A stretch of 64,000 nt of DNA. Origin: Bacteroidota bacterium (lineage in GTDB: Bacteria; Bacteroidota; Bacteroidia; AKYH767-A; OLB10). The stretch covers positions 186,001-250,000 of the forward strand of contig JADKJB010000007.1 of the NCBI GenBank assembly GCA_016722525.1, given 5' to 3'. The position numbers were made by a program, and so were the translations under genes. Shown piece after piece: positions 30,129 through 40,228 of the stretch (position 1 is the stretch's first letter; each line of letters opens with the position of its first letter). The notes beneath the pieces were generated by a model. That model was not told the DNA's origin and did not search any database. It was given only the letters and a program-made list of their open reading frames with translations.

Positions 30129-31131
30129 GAAAGGCTCTGCCGCAAAAAGTTAGCTGAGATATACGCAAAGTCTGTTCACCTGTTGAAGGCCCAGCTACAG
30201 GAAGCCCGATTTTTTTAAGCAACCATGCCAGTTCAATAGTATCTCCTTTTTTAAGTTGTCCGGATATTGCAAGATCGGGCCACCGAGCTTCTAATTGTAT
30301 TCTTCCAGGTTGTAAAGGATTGCCAAGTATTATATTCCCTCCAAGTGCAACTGTAGTAAACCGATAGGCAGGATCAAGAGGGTGATCTACTTCCAATCTT
30401 ATCCACAACTCTCCAACTTTTAGCAGCTCTGAAAAGGCAGAATTCTGTGGAAACAAACTCCATGATTTGCCATCCATAAATTCAAGCTGGCAGTGGGTAT
30501 AAGTTAATCTCTTTTCATCCTCCAAATCAATTTTAGTAAATAGTTTATTTACACTTACATTAAATGGTGTAAGTGCTTCCGGAAGCCATTTATCCAGATC
30601 TTTGCCATCGCCACCTACTATCGAAATCAGATTCTTCAATGAGGGAGCCGAATCCTTTGTAAAAGAAATATCCATTTCATAGATACCGCCCCTTTCAATC
30701 ATTTTTAATTCAACAGATCTTTCTCCAATTTGAAGGAAGCCTGAAGTAACCCGATTGAACAATCCATTATTGGGATGACCTTTGGGGCCTATTTCAATAA
30801 ACAGTTCATCCTTTAAATCACGAAAAGAAATTATTCCAAACTGCAACTTTTCAAACTCATCATTAGTTCGAATAATTCTAAAATCAATAAGTTCTTCGGT
30901 GGATGTCTTAAAAGTAAGTGAAGCCTGATTGGGATTTTCTTCAGAACCTTCCCATAAAATTGTTTTTCCAGTTATAGTAGTTGAATCATCTGCAGTTAAG
31001 CTTTGATGACAGTCATATATTTTCAGTTCTCCTTCTTTAATTAAATGCTCAAAGACATACTTAAACAAATCAGCATTTTTGTTTTCAGTTTTAATAATAA
31101 GGACATCCGATTCAATATTAAATTCGGTCAT
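30103..31131 (-). CDS. 342 aa partner protein in the DUF6603 operon
   Basis: The protein is soluble, without a signal peptide, and made of beta strands with short helices. Its style resembles the N-terminal part of the following DUF6603 protein: residues 235-330 contain LWIRLEVDHPLDP, TTVALGGNIILGNPLQPGRI and IELAWLLKKIGLPVAGP. It ends with LTFCGRAFHGKKIICF, overlapping the start of the DUF6603 gene by 26 bases. It lies 38 bases after the subtilase gene. No enzyme motif is seen. It may be an assembly partner of the DUF6603 protein. Confidence 0.7.
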   Translation of the reverse strand: MTEFNIESDVLIIKTENKNADLFKYVFEHLIKEGELKIYDCHQSLTADDSTTITGKTILWEGSEENPNQASLTFKTSTEELIDFRIIRTNDEFEKLQFGIISFRDLKDELFIEIGPKGHPNNGLFNRVTSGFLQIGERSVELKMIERGGIYEMDISFTKDSAPSLKNLISIVGGDGKDLDKWLPEALTPFNVSVNKLFTKIDLEDEKRLTYTHCQLEFMDGKSWSLFPQNSAFSELLKVGELWIRLEVDHPLDPAYRFTTVALGGNIILGNPLQPGRIQLEARWPDLAISGQLKKGDTIELAWLLKKIGLPVAGPSTGEQTLRISQLTFCGRAFHGKKIICF

Positions 31132-31169
31132 AAAATTAATTCTTACTCAGTAATAAAATTTAATTTTGT

Positions 31170-33284
31170 TTATACGTTTACTTCTACTGAATTTAAATCA
31201 ATTCCCCATTTTAGTGACAAAACATTTAAATTGAATAGAAGAGCAGGTTTTGTTGCTTGAACATTATTCAGCGCTTTTGCCAGAAGTATAGCCTTCTTAA
31301 TATTCACCATTCCTATTCCTTTGTTGTGTGTTGGGCCCATTTTTGTAGCTTCAACTCCATTCGCCGAAACTCCTAATGTTATTTCATCAGCGGAATTCTT
31401 TAAAATAAATTTTACATGACCAGGCGTGGCTTTTTTAAATGTTTGAAGAATGATGGCACAGACGCCTGATATTTGTGGGGCTGAATAGGAAGTACCACTA
31501 CTAGTTGAAAAACTTATCTTAAGTTCCTCCATTTTTTCTGCGACACCTAATTGTGATATGTAACGATTAATGTAAGGAGGAATTATAGTAGGTAACCAAA
31601 GGTTTCCGAAACCCTTTATTAGGCCATTCTAATTGGCTAACAACCTGCCTGTACGAAGCACGGGGTGAATTTTTATCATTTTGTGGTCCTCCGCTTAAAG
31701 CACAAATGTCAGGTGAATAGAAATCAACATTTTCCATTTTTTTCTTTCAAAACCAACAGCAGCTGATGAATACCAAAGCCCTTTTATTATCCGAATTCAC
31801 ATCATTATAAAATGCTCCTCCAACCTGGATGATATTATCTGAATTAAGTAAATAGTTTGATACTCGTATCTGGTTCCCATTTCGGATATAATGCGATCCG
31901 AAATTTCCTGAAGAAATAATCAATAAAATATTTCGGCCTTCAATTTTAGACAAAATTTCTTGCGGAGGATCAAATAAGGCTTTAGATACATTCACAATTG
32001 ATGTGGCGCTCACGCCTAAACTTGACCTAGTTTCAATTAATTGCAACATATTTCGATTTTCACTGATTCTGTTGACTGGTTGCCCTGAATCCGATAATCT
32101 TAGCCTATTGTTCAAGGCTGAATTTATCTGGATATGATCCTGAACTACATGGAGACTCACTTTGGGTGCTATGGAAAGAAGGTTAGCTATTACCTTGGTC
32201 CCATGACCGCTTACATCACTACCAATGCCAGATTTCAAATAGGACACCCTTTCCCTCAGTGCAGCTATTTCTACTATAAAATTTTCAATTCTTTTAATAA
32301 TTTTTTCTCAAGTGATAATTTTTCCAGCTCTTCGATTAATTCGGTCGAATCAGGGAATTTGGCTTCTTGGTCAAATTTTGCCGCGAAAAATTCAAGAAAA
32401 CGATCAACTATAGTATGAAAATTTGATTTATTAACCACTTCTAAAAACTCATCTATTTTTTCTCTAAAATAGATTTCTAATAATTCATAAATCCATGTTG
32501 TTTTTAGGTTATCAACATCAGTTTCATTTTTAAGCAATAATAAGTTTGTAAAAAATTGTTTCGCTTTTAAATCAAAACTCTTGATCGCCTTATTAATATC
32601 AAGATTAACAAATTCCCAATTTTTATTATAGCCATCTTCAAAAGATCTAACAAAGTACGGGTGGTCTTTAATAACTCCAGAATCTATTACATGAACTTCC
32701 ACTCCCTCGCCATCGTAATCGTAAGGCCATCTATTCGCATCAAGCCCTTCTAAGTGCTTTTCATTCGTTTTCGGTTCAGCACCCAAAAGCCTGGGCAATT
32801 CCCACAATTGAGTTTGATGATTTTCAATTGCAATCTGTTTTTGTTGATTCCACTGTTCTTCGTTTTCGGGCCATCCACTTTGTGTTCTTGGGTTGAATTC
32901 ATCCGGAATTGAAGGCGAAGAAATTAAAATCGACAAAATATTTCCATTAAAAAGTGTGGGGGAAATAGTAAGGATAGGATTATTTGTTAACTTATTAATA
33001 TTTTGAACTCCATCAAAGACTATGTCAATTTTTTCTCCTTCTGCGGCAAGCTTTTCCTCAAACAGTGAAGTTGTGCCTGAGAAAAAGAAACCTGTTTTAG
33101 TAATAGTTGAAACGGAGAATCCTATGTTCTTAAATTGAGAAACAATATCTTTCAATGCATGCTGATCGGCCCAAAATGTTTTCAAGGTATGAGCAGTAAT
33201 TTCTACTCCCTCCTCCAAGAAAGATTTTCCTCCATTCTTTGGTTTTAACACTGCTTCGGCAGATAATACAAAGGGCTTTTCCAT
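31170..33284 (-). CDS. Subtilisin-like serine protease (S8) without signal peptide, four frameshifts
   Basis: Three frames together carry a full S8 catalytic set: Asp in VHVIDSGVIKDHPYF near residue 198, His in SDVSGHGT near 359, the oxyanion Asn in SSGNFGSHY near 460 and Ser in SSGTSYSAPQISG near 596. The indels lie near 32278 (one base missing in a T run), 31773 (one extra), 31737-31743 (one A missing) and 31605 (one extra G). Correcting them gives about 704 aa with net frame unchanged. There is no signal peptide, and an N-terminal region of about 190 residues precedes the protease. The stretch between Asp and His is about 155 residues, much longer than usual, and is rich in helix. It is the first gene of the DUF6603 operon and may process or guard the other products. 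Confidence 0.75.
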
Positions 33285-34226
33285 ACTTATGTAAAATTTT
33301 TCTATCCGATTTGATCTGTTACCGTTTGATGAGTCAGATCACAAATGGGGTTTTACAATTTGTAATTAAATAATCTAATATTAAATTCTATAAGCAATAT
33401 CAAATACATCAAAACTATAAACCGAAAAATATAAGTAAATTTTCTAAATACCTAATTATTTACTTTTAGTTGTAAAAATGAGCTGGCATTGACTTTTTAT
33501 ACCATTGAATTAGATTTAATGATTCTTGATTTTATTATATATAAATTATTAAATATCAACGTTATAGATGTATTATTCTTTACTTTGAAAAAGTACCTAT
33601 TCTTCTTCTTCTGGCTGTTAAAGTATTGTTGTTTCAACACTACATTTCCATCATACTTTAATGTGAATTAGAAATTATATTTCAAAGCTTATTCAGCGAC
33701 AAACTTCCACCGCCTTTTAGTTTCACCACTCATATATTTGCGGGTTAAATGTAATAATTGTTTGACCGGCAGCATGCAACCAGCTTATCTGTGTTTGTTG
33801 TGAGGGTTCTATAATTACAGACTTTTTCTGTATAGATTTCGAGGAGGGCCTGATAGTTGAGTCAAAGACTGTAACAATTAATGGTACATTTAAATTTAAA
33901 AAAAAAAACCTGGCAAGAATCCAATACTGTAAATACTTTTGTTTTCCAGATCTATTTTCAAATTAAGTAAAGATTATAAATTTTATAAGGTTGTGTTCAA
34001 CTATTTATTCCAGGAAGTCATTCATAGTGCCCACAGAAAATTAAAATTTCTTGTGTTTATGATGGGTTTTGGAAATTTGCCAGATATCCGGATTTTTCTT
34101 TCAACCAAAAATACACTCCATTAGTAAAAGTCCATCCTCACTGAGCAAACGTAATCTTCCGATTAGGGTATTATTTGCTCAATATCAAAATGCATGGTAA
34201 TTTTAATTTTCTAAAACTTTTAAACT
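33285..34226. other. Intergenic region upstream of the DUF6603 operon
   Basis: This region of 942 bases is very AT-rich and must contain the divergent promoters of the subtilase gene (minus) and the gene at 34227 (plus). A minus-strand frame from about 33963 to a stop at 33723-33725 reads like protein (LNVPLIVTVFDSTIRPSSKS, SWLHAAGQTIITFNPQIYEW) and, with one shift, would end GETKRRWKFVAE at 33689. It has no clear start and crosses an A11 homopolymer at 33898-33908. It may be a gene remnant or a small gene hidden by an indel. Nothing else was found. Confidence 0.3.
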
Positions 34227-35027
34227 ATGTCATTTAAGAAAACCACAAACAAAAACGAAGAAGCACTGCGCTTTGAAAATGAATTTCTGCAAGCTAAAAT
34301 TGCTGCCCAATATGGCGGAATGCACGGAAGTAATGCAGATACTCCCCCTGAAATTTTAAATGCCTTTCTCAAAAATGTAATCGAATTTGAAGAGTCGATG
34401 AAGGATGCTAAAGAAGTTCTTCTCTATGATTATATAGGCAAACCTGCTTTCAAAAAGGAGGAGGAACTAACCGATGAACAAATTACTGTAGAACTCGAAC
34501 TTATGAATGAGATCTTGTTGATTCATAATATTGTGTATGATAATATTCATCCGGCTGAAGACCGGCAGCTCTACAAATTTGTTACGGAAGAGTTGTTTCA
34601 GCAAACTGTTTCAGACAACCCTGTAACAGGGATGACAACTCATTTCATTTATGAAGAATTCCATCCTCACCATCCTGCCGACACTTACGAACGCTGCGTA
34701 GAATTTATAATGATGTTTTTCTCGGGAGCATTTAAGGAGCCAATGCAAAGTTATCGAATGGAGAAAATCAAGAACCAGGATGAACTGAGCTACTTCTATG
34801 ATGCTTTTGAAGAATTTCGAAATGTAGAATTTGAATTTTCAGATGCTCCTGTTGCACCCGATAAATGCATCCGTAAAGCAACAATTAGTTTTGATGCAGT
34901 TACCAGTGGAATAAAACCCATTCACTTTTCAGGCGAGGCAACGTTTGAACTGGACTATGAATTTGATTGGTGGTCGGTAAAATATGCTCTTTTCCCGGGT
35001 ATGAATAATGGAGAACAGATAAATTAA
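34227..35027 (+). CDS. Conserved hypothetical protein, paralogue of 11045-11833
   Basis: The 266 aa soluble protein shares its core with the gene at 11045: YxGKPxF, EEELTDEQITVELELMNE, EDRQLYKFVTEELF and YEEFHPHHPAD, followed by EFIMMFFSGAFK. The N-terminus (MSFKKTTNKNEEALRFENEF) is helical and differs from the paralogue. The C-terminal 80 residues are beta strands with many aromatic and acidic residues. No motif identifies a reaction. It is divergent from the subtilase gene and convergent with the DUF3857 gene, with 217 bases to the latter. Confidence 0.7.
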   Translation: MSFKKTTNKNEEALRFENEFLQAKIAAQYGGMHGSNADTPPEILNAFLKNVIEFEESMKDAKEVLLYDYIGKPAFKKEEELTDEQITVELELMNEILLIHNIVYDNIHPAEDRQLYKFVTEELFQQTVSDNPVTGMTTHFIYEEFHPHHPADTYERCVEFIMMFFSGAFKEPMQSYRMEKIKNQDELSYFYDAFEEFRNVEFEFSDAPVAPDKCIRKATISFDAVTSGIKPIHFSGEATFELDYEFDWWSVKYALFPGMNNGEQIN

Positions 35028-35244
35028 AATTAAGACATGAATTTTCGCTTTTAAAAACAGACAGTCTAAAATTAATTTTTTTTGAGATTATCCCATTTTC
35101 AAATTTTTTTAAATTTAAAAATGAGAATGAGTTAGACCCGGATTCTTCAGAGAGCCGATATAGTTATACGAAAATTTCAATCAGGCAGTTTATAATTCCA
35201 ATTTATGGTCTTGAGAAAAACAGATCTGAAATTTCAATAACACA

Positions 35245-37389
35245 TCACAATTTCTTCACCACTAATTTAGATTTATTGGATTTTTCGATGGAGGTGAACA
35301 TTTGCTCAATATCTAAAACGGATTTGGCAGGAACCATTTCCTGTTTGATGACTAACACGGATTCTATCATGATCACATCAGGTTGTACCTGACTAATGTT
35401 AAACTTGTAGGCTCCAAAATCGGAGACCATTTCAACAGGCTGAGCAGGGGAAATTATTTCAACAGGAGAACTGAATTTTAGAAAATATTTAATGCGGTCT
35501 TGTGATGTAAAATCGGGATAATAAGCAAGATCGCGTCCCTTTGAAATTAATTTTGTATCATAAATGTGCTTGAACCAGTAATCCAAATTGATTACATACT
35601 GACCGGCACTTCCCTGTTCTACAATTTTAGTTGATTTATATTGTGCCGTTATATCAGCTTTGAAAGGATAAATGCTATCCACTGCTACTATTTCGATTGA
35701 TTTATGATTGACTCCTTTGAGGTGATCAAATATTTTATCCGCATACTTTATGGTAACCGTGGTATCAACATATTCATACAGATACGAACCTCTGGTCATG
35801 GTTGAAAATTGTCCGGATAATTTAATGTTGGCTTTAAATGACGCATTCAAACTGTCGAGTGAAATATCTGTAAGCACATTTATGATGCGTACATTTTCGC
35901 CGATTGAACTAAAGGGTGTATTAAGAAATGCATATTTTATGGTTTGGATATTTTTACTGTGCTCTTCAAAAGGAACTCGTTGAGGGATTAGAATACACTT
36001 AGTATCTTCATAATAAAATGGAAACTCATTTATGAAATTTCCGAATCTGTGAAATTTTGGTTGAAAATAATAGGCTTTATTATCTTTAATTACCGAAAAA
36101 TACACATCTTTAGCAACTACTCCCTCATATTTATCAAAATCAATTTCATTAACACGTTTATCCAGCAAAAAAGTAGCATAATACTCTCCACCTATTCTTT
36201 CAATAGCTTTCTTGTATAAATCATATCTGCTGATTTGCCTCAATGTTTTCTTATCTAAAAATTCAGGAATCCTTGGCAACCTTGCGTCTTCGCCACTGAT
36301 ATAAGCATCATCGCGCTGATATTTAAAATTAGTTGCAATTTCATTATGAACTGCAGTTATTTTACCCAATTGACTGGTATCCTTGTGTACTGAAGAGGTG
36401 GCTTTAACAAAATCCCGAACAGACAATGTTGTTTTATCACCTCTTGACAAACGATCAGCCAAATCGGCATTATCATATTGAAGAAAAAACAGGTTAACAT
36501 AATCCCAGGTGTATGGCAAATAGGATTGAATTATTGTTCGGCTGTCGTTCCAAATGCCGTATTGAAGATCATGTTTATAAAATGTTACAAAAGGAAGTTC
36601 CTTGTAGGGTCTTGAACCGGGTTCATTAATACAAGCGGGAAGGTTATCAAATTCCCAGGTCAGCTTTTCATTGTAAAGCCTGTCATCAATATCCTGTCGT
36701 AAGCTTTTGGCTCCATTATGTTCAAAAAAATAATACTTCGAAAACTTATTGTTATAAGAAATAGTTACCGTAGTGTGTTGCTTGGGAAAATCACCGTGAA
36801 AATATAAAGCATTTGTTGCATCATAAATTTCACGGACACCGTAATTCACTTCAAGGTCATCACCAGGCTCCAGGTTTTTAATCATGAAGTGGTATGCAAA
36901 ATATTTAATCTCCTTCTGGCTGATGTTGAAGCTTTCAATTTCAACAGAATCCATAAATACTGCAGGAAGTATTTCTCCACTACGTTTTATAATACGTGCA
37001 GTAAAATAATCCATACATTCATAGCCACCCTTTGGTCGATATACCAAAGGATCTTCATTCACATTTATCGAACTGCGATCGCCTTGTGGAAAAAGGGATT
37101 CGGGCAATATGAAATGAGCTGCCGCTTTAATTCCATTCAGGTTATTAAACCGGAGACGTTCATATTTCTTGAAATAGTAAATTCCTGAACCTTCCTTATG
37201 GATAAACAGATCAATCTGTTCTTCAAGAATAACCACGTCCTCATCCTTGAACTGGTTACTGGTTTCGATAACCTTTGGAGTACCGGCAGGCCACTGAAAA
37301 TCAAACTTCTTGTATTTAATGCTCTGCCCCCAGGACGGATTACAGAAACTAACAAAAATAATTAATAAGGAAAATAGGGTCGACTTCAT
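35245..37389 (-). CDS. DUF3857-type secreted protein
   Basis: The product is 714 aa. It starts with a signal peptide (MKSTLFSLLIIFVSFCNPSW). Residues 50-260 match the DUF3857 pattern of Bacteroidota: a YxYFKKYERLRFNNLNGIK-like strand series, then FTARIIKRSGEIL, FAYHFMIKNLEPGDDLEVNY and HGDFPKQHTTVTI. Homologues often carry a transglutaminase-like domain next; here the region 340-420 has the right place but I do not see a clear Cys-His-Asp triad, so it may be inactive. The C-terminal third is beta-rich with EIVAVDSIYPF. It probably acts in the periplasm. The stop is 412 bases away from the hairpin-flanked neighbour. Confidence 0.7.
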   Translation of the reverse strand: MKSTLFSLLIIFVSFCNPSWGQSIKYKKFDFQWPAGTPKVIETSNQFKDEDVVILEEQIDLFIHKEGSGIYYFKKYERLRFNNLNGIKAAAHFILPESLFPQGDRSSINVNEDPLVYRPKGGYECMDYFTARIIKRSGEILPAVFMDSVEIESFNISQKEIKYFAYHFMIKNLEPGDDLEVNYGVREIYDATNALYFHGDFPKQHTTVTISYNNKFSKYYFFEHNGAKSLRQDIDDRLYNEKLTWEFDNLPACINEPGSRPYKELPFVTFYKHDLQYGIWNDSRTIIQSYLPYTWDYVNLFFLQYDNADLADRLSRGDKTTLSVRDFVKATSSVHKDTSQLGKITAVHNEIATNFKYQRDDAYISGEDARLPRIPEFLDKKTLRQISRYDLYKKAIERIGGEYYATFLLDKRVNEIDFDKYEGVVAKDVYFSVIKDNKAYYFQPKFHRFGNFINEFPFYYEDTKCILIPQRVPFEEHSKNIQTIKYAFLNTPFSSIGENVRIINVLTDISLDSLNASFKANIKLSGQFSTMTRGSYLYEYVDTTVTIKYADKIFDHLKGVNHKSIEIVAVDSIYPFKADITAQYKSTKIVEQGSAGQYVINLDYWFKHIYDTKLISKGRDLAYYPDFTSQDRIKYFLKFSSPVEIISPAQPVEMVSDFGAYKFNISQVQPDVIMIESVLVIKQEMVPAKSVLDIEQMFTSIEKSNKSKLVVKKL

Positions 37390-37695
37390 AAAATAGAATT
37401 TTCGGATCCAAATGTATATATTTTGAATTCGTATAACTAATTTCCAGAAATTAAAAGGTTGCTTTCAGGTTAAAAGAAGACTGCCTGACACGTAAGTGAT
37501 TACTTCTCAATAAAACACATTCGTGAAACTAAATGATTGAGGAATATGCTATGGTATGTTCAAATAACCGAAACTCAAATAACTGATCCCTCATCTCCAA
37601 AAAGACATATAGCCTTGCCATAATCTTAAACTCACTCATTGACCATCACAGAGCGAAAGGGATATAAGTAACCAGCGAACTAAATAACCAATGAA
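37390..37695. other. Intergenic spacer
   Basis: The spacer of about 300 bases between the DUF3857 start and the hairpin repeats holds the likely promoter of the DUF3857 gene. I see no open frame or RNA gene in it. Confidence 0.5.
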
Positions 37696-37793
37696 CCTGC
37701 CTGCCATCGCCAAGCAAAAGCTTGCCTTTAGCTTGGTAGGCAGGCCTGCCTGCCATCGCCAAGCAAAAGCTTGCCCTTAGCTTGGTAGGCAGG
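37696..37793. repeat. Two tandem 49-bp GC-rich hairpin units
   Basis: Two nearly identical units (37696-37744 and 37745-37793) each run from CCTGCCTGCCATCGCCAAGC to GCTTGGTAGGCAGG and fold into a hairpin with an inner AAGC/GCTT stem. They differ at one position (a T against a C in the loop side). They end 8 bases before the stop of the gene at 37802-40228, so the hairpin may serve as transcription end. The outer CCTGCC sequence is shared with the palindromes near 14.5 kb. Confidence 0.75.
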
Positions 37794-37801
37794 CTAACAA
37801 A

Positions 37802-40228
37802 CTATTCCTTCACAATTTTCCTCACCTCAGTAACTTTTGATGTCCTTAATTTCACCAAATAAATTCCCGAGTTGAGTGAACTGATATCAATGTTTTTATT
37901 GAAGAAAGATTTTGAACCCTCTAATTCATCATGATATACTTCTCTTCCATTAAGATCGGTTATTGAAATGTTTTCCGGAACATTTGCAGGATCGGATGAA
38001 TTATAAAATATCTGCATATTATTTCTGGAAGGGTTCGGAAAAATTTTCCAATCATTTGTTGCAGTAAGCTCAGGTCCATCGGAAACGGGATAATCTATTA
38101 CCCAAAGTTCTCTTCCATAAACATCGTTGACAGCGGTAAAAAATATTTTACCAAGTGTGTTAGTAAAGTACATCGGGTACGAGCCATTGGTAGTGCTGGA
38201 ATAAATTTCTATAACTTTAGATGTTCCTCCGGGAGTGCCATCCGATTTCCACAGTTCAATATTATTATCGTATGTGCCTCCGTTAGGAACTGTTGCATAG
38301 TCATTAGCAGTAAAATAAAAATCACTTCCAATATTAAACCCTACACTGAATGGCCAAGTGTAATAAGCATATTGCGATGCCGTTTGAAATCCACCAACAT
38401 TTCCATTCATGATATCCGCTACCAACGTAGTTCCTCCGTTACTTCCATCCGTTCTCCAAAGTTCACGTCCGGAGATATTGTCATATGCAGTGAAATAAAG
38501 TGTGCCGTTCATGTTTGTGAAATCTGTTGGATACGAACCATCAATGCCCGGATTAATATCTTTCACCATTACTGTACCACCACTGGTACCATCACTCTTC
38601 CATAATTCAATATCATCAGTACTGCCTCCCGGACCGGAAGCATTGTTATTTGCAGTAAAATAAAAGGTGCCCCCATTTTGCCACACAACACTGAAAGGAA
38701 ATGTATAATAACCAAACTGCCCTGATGTTTGAAAACCTCCAACATTGCCACTGATTATTTCTTTAACAATTTGAGTTCCTCCATTGGTTCCATCAGATTT
38801 CCAAAGCTCACGTCCTGATGATGGATTGTTCGCAGTGAAATAAAGTGTGCCGTTAATATCGCGGAAATCTTGTGGATAGGAGCCATCAATTCCGGAATAA
38901 ATATCTTTCACCATGACAGTTCCTCCACTGGTGCCATCACTCTTCCAAAGTTCGATATCATCGGTACTACCTCCCGGACCGGATGCATTGTTGTTTGCTG
39001 TAAAATAAAACGAGCCACCATTTTGCCACACCACACTGAAAGCATAGGTGTAATATCCAAACTGTGCTGAAGTGCTGAATCCTCCAACGCTGCCGCTGAT
39101 AATGTCCTTAACAATCTGTGTTCCTCCATTGGTCCCATCAGATTTCCAAAGCTCACGTCCATATGTAGGATTTCGTGCAGTAAAATAAAGTGTGCCATTT
39201 ATATCGTAAAAATCCTGAGGATAAGAACCTTCTATTCCTGAATAAATATCTTTCACCATTACTGTTCCACCATCAGTGCCATCGCTCATCCACAATTCGA
39301 TATCATCGGTACTGCCACCGGGACCGGATGCATTATTGTTGGCAGTGAAGAAAAACGAACCACCATGTTGCCACACTACAGCAAACGGATGGGTATAATA
39401 TCCAAACTGTGCAGAAGTGCTAAAGCCACCAACATTTCCACTGATGATATCTTTCACAATCTGTGTTCCTCCGTTGGTTCCATCAGATTTCCAAAGTTCG
39501 CGTCCGTTCGCAGGATTTCGTGCAGTAAAATAAAGTGTGCCATTAATATCGTAAAAATCCTGAGGATAAGAACCATCAATGCCAGGATAAATATCCTTCA
39601 CCATCACAGTTCCGGCATCGGTTCCGTCGCTCTTCCATAATTCCATATCATCGGTACTGCCTCCTGGACCGGATGCATTGTTGTTAGCTGTAAAATAAAA
39701 CGAGCCACCATTTTGCCACACCACACTGAACGGATGTGTGTAATATCCAAACTGTGCAGAAGTACTAAAGCCACCAACATTTCCACTGATGATATCTTTC
39801 ACAATCTGTGTTCCACCCGATGTTCCATCCGTTTTCCATAGTTCCCTTCCGGAGGAACTGCTGTATGCAGTAAAATATAAAGTTCCGTTTATTTCTTTAA
39901 AATCTGCAGGATAGGATCCATCGTTGCCCGGATTAATATCCTTCACCAGCACAGTTCCTCCATTGGTACCATCACTCATCCACAGCTCAATGTCGTTAGT
40001 ATACGATCCGCCATTAGGCACAGTGTTATATCCCACAGCAGTGAAATAAATGATTCCATTCTTTTCCCAAACTACCGAGAAAGGATGTTCATAATATGCA
40101 TACTGGCTTGATTCTGCAAAACCCCCTGCAGGTCCGCTGATGATGTCTTTTAAGAGATAGGGAGTTTGAGCATACGTTATAAAACAGTTACACAGAATGT
40201 AAATTAGTAATGCGTAAATTTTTTTCAT
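37802..40228 (-). CDS. Secreted ELWxSDGT repeat protein with type A T9SS sorting domain
   Basis: The 808 aa protein has a signal peptide (MKKIYALLIYILCNCFITYA) and six long repeats of about 118 aa, each made of two ELWKSDGT half-units, such as ELWKSDGTNGGTQIVKDI and NGTLYFTARN. This is a known Bacteroidota propeller-like repeat. Several copies are nearly identical at DNA level (for example near 39.1, 39.4 and 39.7 kb), showing recent duplication or gene conversion. The last 80 residues are a T9SS type A sorting domain (IFPNPSRNNMQIFYN, ISITDLNGREVY, LNSGIYLVKLRT). The protein is expected to be exported to the surface or released. It has no operon partner. Confidence 0.85.
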   Translation of the reverse strand: MKKIYALLIYILCNCFITYAQTPYLLKDIISGPAGGFAESSQYAYYEHPFSVVWEKNGIIYFTAVGYNTVPNGGSYTNDIELWMSDGTNGGTVLVKDINPGNDGSYPADFKEINGTLYFTAYSSSSGRELWKTDGTSGGTQIVKDIISGNVGGFSTSAQFGYYTHPFSVVWQNGGSFYFTANNNASGPGGSTDDMELWKSDGTDAGTVMVKDIYPGIDGSYPQDFYDINGTLYFTARNPANGRELWKSDGTNGGTQIVKDIISGNVGGFSTSAQFGYYTHPFAVVWQHGGSFFFTANNNASGPGGSTDDIELWMSDGTDGGTVMVKDIYSGIEGSYPQDFYDINGTLYFTARNPTYGRELWKSDGTNGGTQIVKDIISGSVGGFSTSAQFGYYTYAFSVVWQNGGSFYFTANNNASGPGGSTDDIELWKSDGTSGGTVMVKDIYSGIDGSYPQDFRDINGTLYFTANNPSSGRELWKSDGTNGGTQIVKEIISGNVGGFQTSGQFGYYTFPFSVVWQNGGTFYFTANNNASGPGGSTDDIELWKSDGTSGGTVMVKDINPGIDGSYPTDFTNMNGTLYFTAYDNISGRELWRTDGSNGGTTLVADIMNGNVGGFQTASQYAYYTWPFSVGFNIGSDFYFTANDYATVPNGGTYDNNIELWKSDGTPGGTSKVIEIYSSTTNGSYPMYFTNTLGKIFFTAVNDVYGRELWVIDYPVSDGPELTATNDWKIFPNPSRNNMQIFYNSSDPANVPENISITDLNGREVYHDELEGSKSFFNKNIDISSLNSGIYLVKLRTSKVTEVRKIVKE

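Noticed and set aside
31747..32247. Separate small genes in the subtilase region
   Set aside because: Each fragment carries just one part of the Asp-His-Ser triad, so they are pieces of one gene.
33489..33671. Short plus-strand frame as a gene
   Set aside because: It is made of AT-rich low-complexity codons with runs of Phe and Leu and no context.
37802..40228. Repeat array with CRISPR-like regularity and several long antisense frames (for example 38908-39198)
   Set aside because: The repeats encode ELWKSDGT protein units in one long frame; antisense frames are copies of the repeat pattern.
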